Assembly: GCF_029968095.1 (NCBI RefSeq)
Contig: NZ_JASCIR010000044.1
Coordinates: 1-36,187, forward strand
Source of the DNA: Streptomyces solicavernae
GTDB taxonomy: Bacteria; Actinomycetota; Actinomycetes; Streptomycetales; Streptomycetaceae
DNA: 36,187 nt
Reading direction: 5' to 3'
A program made the position numbers and the translations under genes. How positions within the stretch are numbered: position 1 is the first letter of the stretch; each line of letters starts with the position of its first letter. The notes beneath the pieces are model-generated. The model did no database searches and was not told the origin of the DNA. It saw nothing but the letters and a program-made list of their open reading frames with translations. This document shows, piece by piece, positions 22,218 to 28,566 of this stretch.

Positions 22218-22731
22218 GGGTGATCCCGTACAGCGGGGAGTACTCGGGGTACGTCGGGACCTGCGGCTTCTGCGTGCCGATGACGACGCAGAACAGGGCG
22301 TCGGTGTCGCCCTCGTTCTTCAGCGAGCGGGTCACGCCGGCCGGGACGACGATCATGTCGCGGTAGCCCAGCGTGCGGTACTCGACCTCGTCCGGGCCGC
22401 GGTGGACGCCGACGCGGACCTCGCCCTCCAGGACGAAGAAGGCCTCCTCCACGTCGTGGTGGGTGTGGGCCGGGCCCTCGCCGCCGGGCGGCAGCAGCAT
22501 GTTGGAGAACGTGAAGCCGCCGGAGGGCAGGATGCGGTTGTCGCCCTCGTGGTTGCCGGTGGCGCCGGAGCCGACGTAGCGGATCTGCGCGCGCTTGTAC
22601 TGCGGGCCCGCCTTCTCCTGGAAGGACAGGGTCCCCCAGTCGGGCTCGCGGGACTCCTTGGAGGCGATCAGCGAGTCGGTGTACTTGCCGAGGTCGCCGC
22701 CGTTGTCGTACTCGGTGGTGTTCAGAGGCAT
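22210..22731 (-). CDS. Cupin domain protein
   Basis: A 173-residue single-cupin protein. Motif 1 is intact: PAHTHHDVEEAFFVLEG gives His89, His91 and Glu96. Motif 2, GYRDMIVVPAGVTRSLKN (122-139), has Arg135 where the last metal-binding His is expected. Metal coordination is therefore unusual, or the protein is a non-metal sugar- or aromatic-binding cupin. N-terminal residues 1-60 are charged and lie outside the barrel. Within an aromatic operon it could be a dioxygenase, isomerase or lactonase-like enzyme; the sequence does not decide. Its start overlaps the hydrolase end by 10 nt. Confidence 0.9.
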   Translation of the reverse strand: MPLNTTEYDNGGDLGKYTDSLIASKESREPDWGTLSFQEKAGPQYKRAQIRYVGSGATGNHEGDNRILPSGGFTFSNMLLPPGGEGPAHTHHDVEEAFFVLEGEVRVGVHRGPDEVEYRTLGYRDMIVVPAGVTRSLKNEGDTDALFCVVIGTQKPQVPTYPEYSPLYGITRD

Positions 22732-23561
22732 GGCTCAGCCCTTTCGCTGGTGCGTGTTCGCTGGTTCGTGACGATGTGCAGGTGGGACAGGACCCAGGAG
22801 TTGAACCGCTCGGGCTGCTCCTGGTTGGCCAGGTGACCGGCGTCCTTGACGATCACGTAGGCGCATTTGTGCAGGCCCCCGGCGATGACCTGGGAGGACT
22901 CGATGCCGGTGACCGTGTCGCGGTCGCCGCACACCACGAGCGTGGGCGCGGTGACGGCGGACAGTTCGGGGCGCAGGTCGGCGCTCGCCATGGACTGGGC
23001 GGCGTACCCGTAGCCGGGCAGCCGGACCGCGCCGGCCATGGTGTCGACGACCCGCTGGACCAGCTCGGCGGGCGCCTCCGGCGAGACGAGCCGGGGCCCG
23101 CGCTGTGCCGCGAAGGCGCGCGGCCCGAGCTCGGCCAGCTCCGTGGCGCGCGCCCGCATCCCCGCCGCCTTCTCCGGGTCCGTTCCGGAACCCGCGCTGG
23201 AGTCGGCCACGATCAGCGAGGCGACCAGCTCCGGGTGCCGGGCGGCGAGCCGCAGCGCGATCACGCCGCCCCAGGAGACCCCGAGGACATGCGCGGGCTC
23301 CCCGTACGAACGGATCACCCCGGCCGCCGCGTCCGCGAAGCCGTCCAGATCCAACTCGCCTTCCGGGTCAGGGGACTTGGCGTACCCGGGCGCGTCCCAG
23401 GCGACTACGCGGGCGTGCGCGGAGAGCGCGTCGAGCTGCGGTGCGAACGCGGCCGAGGACGAGCCGATGCCGTGCAGGCAGAGCAGCAGCGGCCCTTCGG
23501 TGCCGGCCTCCTCGACGTGGACGGCGGTCACGGGAGCGGCCGCCTCAGGGCGCGCGCTCAC
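22722..23561 (-). CDS. Alpha/beta hydrolase, probable ring-fission product or enol-lactone hydrolase
   Basis: A 279-residue hydrolase with nucleophile Ser96 in GVSWGG, acid Asp215 (CGDRD) and His243 (KDAGH). The oxyanion loop is LHGIGSSS (29-36), followed by WDAPGYAKS. The fold and size fit meta-cleavage product hydrolases and beta-ketoadipate enol-lactone hydrolases, and the neighbouring extradiol dioxygenase favours the first. The GTG at 23561 overlaps the upstream stop as GTGA, which decides the start; a longer open frame upstream is a shadow of the neighbouring gene. Confidence 0.9.
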   Translation of the reverse strand: MSARPEAAAPVTAVHVEEAGTEGPLLLCLHGIGSSSAAFAPQLDALSAHARVVAWDAPGYAKSPDPEGELDLDGFADAAAGVIRSYGEPAHVLGVSWGGVIALRLAARHPELVASLIVADSSAGSGTDPEKAAGMRARATELAELGPRAFAAQRGPRLVSPEAPAELVQRVVDTMAGAVRLPGYGYAAQSMASADLRPELSAVTAPTLVVCGDRDTVTGIESSQVIAGGLHKCAYVIVKDAGHLANQEQPERFNSWVLSHLHIVTNQRTRTSERAEPCL

Positions 23562-24352
23562 AGGATCTGGCCCGTCCGCCCGGCGAGCGCCGCGAGCGAG
23601 CGCAGCACCGCGTACGGCACGACCTGGCTGGTCGCCGGGTTGCCGGGGTCCGGAGCGTGCGCCACCTCGAAGCGGTACGCGCCGTGCGTGCCGGAGGCTT
23701 CGACGACGTGCCGCGTGCGGGTCGCGCCCGGATCGGCGACGACCTGGACCCGCACAGCGTCCAGGTCGCCGACGGCCAGCGCGACCGAGGCCGCGACGTT
23801 GGTCGACTTGGGGAACTTCACCGGGACGTCCCGTGCGGTGCCGGACATGACCTCGACGGGGCCGGTGGCCGACCGCATCCGGGCCAGCAGCTCCTCGTCC
23901 ATCCACGGCTGTTCGAGGGTCGAGGGCAGCTTGGTGGTGGTGAGGCGGACCTCTTCGAGGGGGCCGAGCTGCCGTACGGCTTGCAGCAGATCGAGTCCGC
24001 CGACGGCGCCGCCGGTGAAGTACACCCGGCCGGGGCCCGCCGCGAGCAGCCGCTTGGCCAGCTCGTCGTCGGTGAGCGCCCCGGTGGACGCGACGAGCAG
24101 GTCGGTGCCGGAGCTGAGGACACGCTCGCCCCACTCCCGTACGACACCCTGCCCCGCGGCCTCGACGATCAGATCGCAGCCCTCGATGGCCTCCTCGAAG
24201 GCGACCTGCGGCGCGGGCGCGGCCTCGCCGAGCGGGCGGTTGTCGACGATGCACGTCAACTCGGCGCCCTGGATGCCCTGTTCGGCGAGTGCGGTGCCGA
24301 CGACTCGGCCGATCGCGCCCCAGCCGACCAGGCCCACCTTCAGAACCCTCAC
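23558..24352 (-). CDS. Aspartate dehydrogenase-like (NAD_binding_3/DUF108) protein
   Basis: A 264-residue dehydrogenase. The N-terminal Rossmann domain starts KVGLVGWGAIG (5-15). GGAVGGLDLLQAV (114-126) and FPKSTNVAAS (180-189) are the signature segments of L-aspartate dehydrogenases. His223 (GTHGAYRFEV) may be the catalytic histidine. Aspartate dehydrogenase makes iminoaspartate or oxaloacetate with NAD(P). Here nadA/nadC are absent and the gene lies between a ring-cleavage dioxygenase and a hydrolase, so it may act on a ring-derived amino or oxo acid. The GTG at 24352 has GGAAGGAGAA upstream and overlaps the VOC gene stop (GTGA). Confidence 0.88.
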   Translation of the reverse strand: MRVLKVGLVGWGAIGRVVGTALAEQGIQGAELTCIVDNRPLGEAAPAPQVAFEEAIEGCDLIVEAAGQGVVREWGERVLSSGTDLLVASTGALTDDELAKRLLAAGPGRVYFTGGAVGGLDLLQAVRQLGPLEEVRLTTTKLPSTLEQPWMDEELLARMRSATGPVEVMSGTARDVPVKFPKSTNVAASVALAVGDLDAVRVQVVADPGATRTRHVVEASGTHGAYRFEVAHAPDPGNPATSQVVPYAVLRSLAALAGRTGQIL

Positions 24353-25257
24353 TTCTGTTCTCCTTCCGGCCGTCCGGCCATGTGGCAGCGGATCTCCTTC
24401 GACGGCGGCCCGGCCGTCCCCCACAGGTCGGACAGCTCCGGCACCCGGCGCCACACCTTCGCGATCCAGCGGTCCTCTACGACCTGCGCGACCTCGGAGG
24501 TGTACTCGCAGACGAGCCCGGTCGGGTCGGTGAAGTAGGAGAAGGTGTTGTTGCCCGGCCCGTGGCGGCCCGGCCCCCACTGCGGGACGATCCCGTGGTG
24601 CCGGAGGCGCCCCAGTCCGCGCATGAAGTGGTCGACCGAGCTCATCTCGTACGCCACGTGGTTGAGGGAGACCCACTCGGCCTGGTTGAACGCGATGCAG
24701 TGGTGGTCGGCGTTGCAGCGCAGGAACGCCATCTGGTGCTCGGACCAGTCGGAGACGCGCAGGCCGAGCACGTCGCAGTAGAACGCGACGGCCGCGTCGA
24801 TGTCGGGGGTGTTGAGGACGGTGTGCGTGACGCCGACCGGCACGGCGGCCTCCCGGCCGCGCGGGGCGACCGCCCAGGTGTCGGCGGACAGCTCGATGAG
24901 GCGGCCCTCGTGGTCGTGGAAGCGCAGGCCGTAGCCGCCGCCGACCTGGTCGAGCGGGCCAGGACCGGCCACGGGCGTGATGCCGCGGGCCTGAAGCCTG
25001 CGGGCCGCCTCGTCGACCTCGGCCGGGGTGGTCACGGCGAACACGATCCGGCCGAGCCCGGTGCGCTCGGAACGCGTCAGCTGCAGGGCGTGGTGCTCCT
25101 CGCCGGTGCCGCGCAGCCAGCTCGCGCTGTGCTCGGACTCGACGACCTCAAGGCCCCAGGCGTCCTCGTAGAAGTCGGTGGCCTCCGCGAAGGCCGGGGT
25201 GAGCAGCTCGACCGAGCGCAGGGCGCGCAGCCGGGCGATCGGGGGATGGTGGGTCAT
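24349..25257 (-). CDS. Two-domain VOC extradiol ring-cleavage dioxygenase
   Basis: A 302-residue type I extradiol dioxygenase (2,3-dihydroxybiphenyl / catechol 2,3-dioxygenase family). It has two vicinal-oxygen-chelate domains. Only the C-terminal one carries the Fe(II) ligands: His145 (VTHTVLNT), His200 (SLNHVAYEM) and Glu251 (LVCEYTSE) with adjacent Tyr252. All expected metal ligands are present, so it should be active. It would open a catechol-type ring next to the diol (meta cleavage) using O2. The ATG at 25257 has GGAGAG upstream and lies 22 nt after the aldehyde dehydrogenase stop. Confidence 0.94.
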   Translation of the reverse strand: MTHHPPIARLRALRSVELLTPAFAEATDFYEDAWGLEVVESEHSASWLRGTGEEHHALQLTRSERTGLGRIVFAVTTPAEVDEAARRLQARGITPVAGPGPLDQVGGGYGLRFHDHEGRLIELSADTWAVAPRGREAAVPVGVTHTVLNTPDIDAAVAFYCDVLGLRVSDWSEHQMAFLRCNADHHCIAFNQAEWVSLNHVAYEMSSVDHFMRGLGRLRHHGIVPQWGPGRHGPGNNTFSYFTDPTGLVCEYTSEVAQVVEDRWIAKVWRRVPELSDLWGTAGPPSKEIRCHMAGRPEGEQK

Positions 25258-25279
25258 GGGAACTCTCCGTCGGGGGTGG

Positions 25280-26791
25280 TCAGTTGGCCCAGGGCAGCGG
25301 GGACTCGGAGGTGCCCCAGTACAGGGACTTCTGCCGCTGGTACTGGCGGATCCCGTCCCGGCCCTTCTCCCGGCCGAGGCCGCTGTCCTTCATGCCGCCG
25401 AACGGGGTGGAGATGCTGAACTGCTTGTACGTGTTGATCCAGACGGTGCCCGCGTCGATCCGGCGCGCGATCCGCCAGGCCGCCCGGTGGTCCCGCGTCC
25501 AGATCCCGCAGGCCAGGCCGTACACGGAGGCGTCGGCCTGCGCGACCAGGTCGTCCTCGTCGTCGAAGGGCAGCGCGACGAGCACGGGCCCGAAGATCTC
25601 CTCCTGGCAGACCCGCGCGCTGTTCGGCAGCCCGTCCAGCAGGGTCGGCAGGTAGTACGCGCCGTCGGCGTACTCCTCGCCCTCCGGTACGGCGCCTCCG
25701 GCGAGCACCCGGGCACCCTCCGCACGCGCCAGGTCCACATACGCGGCGACCGCGTCCCGGTGCCTGTGGTGCACGAGCGGGGCGACCTGCGTGGCCGGGT
25801 CCGTACCGGGGCCCACCCTCAGCTTCCGCACGCGCTCGGCGAGCTCACCGACGAAGTCGTCGTACAGCGCACGCGCCACGAAGAGCCGGGAACCGGCGAT
25901 GCAGGACTGCCCGCTGGACGAGAACACCCCGAACATCACCCCGGCGAGAGCCTGCTCCACGTCGGCGTCGGCGAGGACGACCGTCGGCGACTTGCCGCCC
26001 AGCTCCAGGGAGACCGGCATCAGCTTCTCGGCGGCCGCGTGGGCGAGGGTGCGCCCGGTCGAGGTGCCGCCGGTGAACGACACCTTGCCGACCCGGGGGT
26101 CGCGCACGATCGCGTCCCCGACCACGCTGCCGCGCCCCGGCAGGACCGCCAACAGGGCGGTGGGCAGGCCGAGTTCGTCGAGCGCGCGGGTCACGAGGCG
26201 GCCGAGCGCGAGCGAGACGAGCGGTGTCCAGTCGGCGGGCTTGAGCAGGACCGCGTTGCCGCCGGCGAGGGCCGGGGCGAGCTTCTGCGCGTCGCTCGCG
26301 ACCGGCGAGTTCCACGGGTTGATCGCGCCGACGACGCCGATCGGCTCGTACACGCTCATCGTCACGTACGCGCCGCGCGCCGGGGTGATCGCCTCCTCGG
26401 CGGTCTCCAGGGCGGCGGCCGTGTACCGGAACGTGCCGGCCGCGCTGGCGACCAGGGCACGGGTCTCGGTGAGCGCCTTGCCGGTGTCGGCGGTCTGGAG
26501 GGCGGCCAGCCGGCCGCCCTCGGCGTCGATCAGCTCTGCGATACGGGTGAGGAGCCGGGCGCGCTGGTGCGGGAGCAGGTCGCGCCAGCGGGGGTCGGCA
26601 GCCGCCCGGGCCGCGGCCTCGGCCGCCTCGGCGACCTCCTCGACGGTGGCCGCGTGCACAGTGGCGAGCGGGCGTCCGGTGGCCGGGTCGACGGTCTCGG
26701 TCGGTGCGCCCGCGCCACGGCGCCAGGCTCCGGCGATCAGCGCCTCGTCCGGAGGGATCGGGAGCGCCTCGTCCGGGGGAGTCGGGGTCAT
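25280..26791 (-). CDS. Aldehyde dehydrogenase
   Basis: A 503-residue NAD(P)-dependent enzyme and the first gene of the operon. Catalytic Cys297 is in SSGQSCIAGSR and Glu263 in LELGGKSP, with Asn161 (NPWNSP), Lys184 (LLKPADWTP) and FTGGTSTG (239-246). The family is closest in feel to HpaE/betaine-aldehyde-type dehydrogenases, which oxidise semialdehydes. In this operon a 2-hydroxymuconic-semialdehyde-type ring-fission product or an aryl aldehyde is likely. The first 20 residues repeat PPDEAL. The ATG at 26791 has AAGGAGA upstream and an overlapping promoter/operator 36-70 bp further on. Confidence 0.95.
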   Translation of the reverse strand: MTPTPPDEALPIPPDEALIAGAWRRGAGAPTETVDPATGRPLATVHAATVEEVAEAAEAAARAAADPRWRDLLPHQRARLLTRIAELIDAEGGRLAALQTADTGKALTETRALVASAAGTFRYTAAALETAEEAITPARGAYVTMSVYEPIGVVGAINPWNSPVASDAQKLAPALAGGNAVLLKPADWTPLVSLALGRLVTRALDELGLPTALLAVLPGRGSVVGDAIVRDPRVGKVSFTGGTSTGRTLAHAAAEKLMPVSLELGGKSPTVVLADADVEQALAGVMFGVFSSSGQSCIAGSRLFVARALYDDFVGELAERVRKLRVGPGTDPATQVAPLVHHRHRDAVAAYVDLARAEGARVLAGGAVPEGEEYADGAYYLPTLLDGLPNSARVCQEEIFGPVLVALPFDDEDDLVAQADASVYGLACGIWTRDHRAAWRIARRIDAGTVWINTYKQFSISTPFGGMKDSGLGREKGRDGIRQYQRQKSLYWGTSESPLPWAN

Positions 26792-26826
26792 GCGGGTCTC
26801 CTTGCAACGGCGGTCCGTCTCAGCGC

Positions 26827-26860
26827 TAGAAATCTAAGGGCTTAAATAATTTCGGCGCAA
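26827..26860 (-). promoter_or_regulatory. Promoter of the catabolic operon with overlapping operator
   Basis: Read on the minus strand, TTGCGC (-35, 26855-26860) and TAGATT (-10, 26831-26836) are 18 bp apart. The palindrome TAGA-AA-TCTA (26827-26836) contains the -10 box and shares the AGAAATCT core with the site in the marR promoter. It lies 36 bp upstream of the aldehyde dehydrogenase ATG. Confidence 0.65.
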
Positions 26861-26894
26861 GACCCTGCCGGAACTTCTTTCGCTGCCCAGACTC

Positions 26895-26944
26895 TTGACG
26901 AGCTATGGGAGGGGGGCGATACAACTTAAGCGCTTAGAAACTTT
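26895..26944 (+). promoter_or_regulatory. Promoter of the MFS transporter gene with degenerate operator
   Basis: TTGACG (26895-26900) with GATACA or TACAAC (26918-26925) gives a plausible promoter with a 17-19-bp spacer. Immediately downstream lies CTTAAGCGCTTAG (26925-26937), a near-perfect palindrome. AGCGCTTAGAAACTTT (26929-26944) resembles AGCGCTAGAAATCTAA at 26822 on the same strand. The copy would cover the transcription start. The rest of the 251-bp divergent gap has no further recognisable signal. Confidence 0.5.
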
Positions 26945-27042
26945 GCGCTAACGCGCTTCATCCTCCCGGGTTCCGTAGGCTGCATCCCGCGCCCGCCGTA
27001 CCCGCTGCCGCTTCCGCTCCCTCATCGCCGCGGAGTCCCCGT

Positions 27043-28440
27043 ATGACGCTCAACGCCCCAGACACGCCGCGCCCGACGCCCGACGGCGCCGTCCGGGCCT
27101 CGATCTCGGCCCGCTTCGAGCGGCTGCCGCTCTGCCGCTGGCATGTCGTGGTCCGTCTCATCGTCGGCGCCGTGACCTTCTTCGAGGCCTTCGACCAGCT
27201 CCTCATCGCCTACGCGATGCCCGAGCTGCGCGCCGAATGGCAGCTCTCCACCTCCACCGCCACGCTGATGCTCACCATCGGCTCCCTCGGCATGCTCGTC
27301 GGCGCCCTGCTCTCCGGCCGGCTCGCGGACCGCATCGGCCGCGTCAAGGTGATCGCCCTGTGCATCGCGGTGTCCAGCCTCGCCAACCTGGCCCTCGCCC
27401 TGACCAGCTCACCCGAGCAGTTCATGGCGCTGCGCTTCGTGCAGGGCCTGGCCATCGGCGGCGAGGTGCCGGTCGCGGCGACGTTCATCGCCGAGATCAC
27501 CCGCAGCCACAAGCGCGGCCGCTTCGTGCTCCTGTACGAGCTGGTCTTCCCGGCCGGTCTCACCGTCGGAGCGTTCGTCGCCGCCTGGGTGGTGCCGATC
27601 CTCGGCTGGCGCTGGATGTACGCGATCGCCGCGATCCCCGGTGTCCTGTGCTTCATCGTCCAGAAGGTGGTGCCGGAGTCCCCGCGCTGGCTGGCCGACC
27701 ACGGCAGGACCGACGAGGCCGAGGCCACCATGGTCCGCATCGAGACCGCGGTCGAGCGCGCCACCGGCAAGCCACTGCCCCCGGTCGGCGAGGCCCTGCC
27801 CGTCACTCCGCCCGGCAAGGCCGCCTCGGGCCTGCGCGGCCTGTTCACCGGCCGCTACCGCCGCCGCACCCTGGTCGTGGGCGCCCTCTGGTTCTCCGGC
27901 TACTTCGTCAACTACGGCATCTCGTCCTGGCTGCCGACGATCTACCTGAACCGGTACGAGCTGTCCCTCTCGGACGCCCTGCTCTACTCCACGGTCACGT
28001 CCTGCGCGGGCCTGCTCGGCTGCCTCGTCGCGGCGCTCACCGTGGACCGGCTGGGCCGGCGCAAGGTCATCATGTCCTGCCTGGGCGGTGCGGCCGCCGT
28101 CCTCCTCGTCCTCGCCTGGCTGGGCGCGGACACGCCGGTGCAGGTCCTGGTCTGGTCGTCGCTCGCCGCGGTGTTCTTCTTCGGCTGCAACATCTGCCTG
28201 TACCTGTACACGCCGGAGCTGTTCCCGACCCGGATGCGGGCCCTCGGCAGCAGCGTCGGCGGCGCGTTCAACCGGATCGGCGTCATCCTCGGCCCGATCG
28301 TCGTCGGCGCGGTCTACGCGGGCGGCGAGATCGGCACGGTCTTCCTGGTTCTCGGCGGGGTCGCCCTGGTCGGAGCGGTCGTGGCGGGCTTCGGCGCGGA
28401 GGAGACGGCGGGGCGGCGCCTTGAGGAGGTCTCGCCGTAA
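27043..28440 (+). CDS. MFS transporter, probable aromatic acid uptake
   Basis: A 465-residue major facilitator with 12 predicted membrane helices. Signatures include GRLADRIGRVKV between TM2 and TM3, RFVQGLAIGGEVPVAATFIAE in TM4, PESPRWLADHGR before the central loop, DRLGRRKVI between TM8 and TM9 and YTPELFPTRMRALG near TM10. This matches the sugar-porter/aromatic acid:H+ symporter (AAHS) branch. FEAFDQLLIAYAMPEL in TM1 is typical of AAHS/metabolite symporters. It is divergent from the catabolic operon and shares its control region, so it probably imports the substrate of that pathway. The cytoplasmic central loop is ~50 residues. Confidence 0.92.
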   Translation: MTLNAPDTPRPTPDGAVRASISARFERLPLCRWHVVVRLIVGAVTFFEAFDQLLIAYAMPELRAEWQLSTSTATLMLTIGSLGMLVGALLSGRLADRIGRVKVIALCIAVSSLANLALALTSSPEQFMALRFVQGLAIGGEVPVAATFIAEITRSHKRGRFVLLYELVFPAGLTVGAFVAAWVVPILGWRWMYAIAAIPGVLCFIVQKVVPESPRWLADHGRTDEAEATMVRIETAVERATGKPLPPVGEALPVTPPGKAASGLRGLFTGRYRRRTLVVGALWFSGYFVNYGISSWLPTIYLNRYELSLSDALLYSTVTSCAGLLGCLVAALTVDRLGRRKVIMSCLGGAAAVLLVLAWLGADTPVQVLVWSSLAAVFFFGCNICLYLYTPELFPTRMRALGSSVGGAFNRIGVILGPIVVGAVYAGGEIGTVFLVLGGVALVGAVVAGFGAEETAGRRLEEVSP

Positions 28441-28485
28441 GCGGGCTGGCGCCGCCGGCCCGGGCGCCGTCGACCCGGCCGCCGT

Positions 28486-28536
28486 CGCCGCAGACGCCGG
28501 AGGGGCTGAACATCAGCCCCTCCGGCGTCTGCGGCG
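28486..28536. terminator. Very strong bidirectional terminator between the MFS gene and glpD
   Basis: A perfect 24-bp inverted repeat (28486-28509 and 28513-28536; CGCCGCAGAC... / ...GTCTGCGGCG) with the 3-nt loop ACA lies between the convergent MFS and glpD genes. It marks the right edge of the catabolic insertion. Confidence 0.93.
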
Positions 28537-28566
28537 TGGGGGTCCGGGGGGCGTGCGCCCTCAGGG

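Noticed and set aside
22722..24254. 510-residue fusion-like open frame ending in the alpha/beta hydrolase
   Set aside because: Its first half is antisense-like junk overlapping the AspDH-like gene in another frame; the GTGA overlap at 23558-23561 gives a proper 279-residue hydrolase.
16116..26791. Indole-3-acetate degradation (iac) cluster, suggested by MarR, Rieske, SDR and VanB-type reductase
   Set aside because: No IacA (acyl-CoA-dehydrogenase-like monooxygenase), IacB, Rieske beta subunit or flavin reductase is present, and ThDP, VOC and AspDH genes do not belong to iac.
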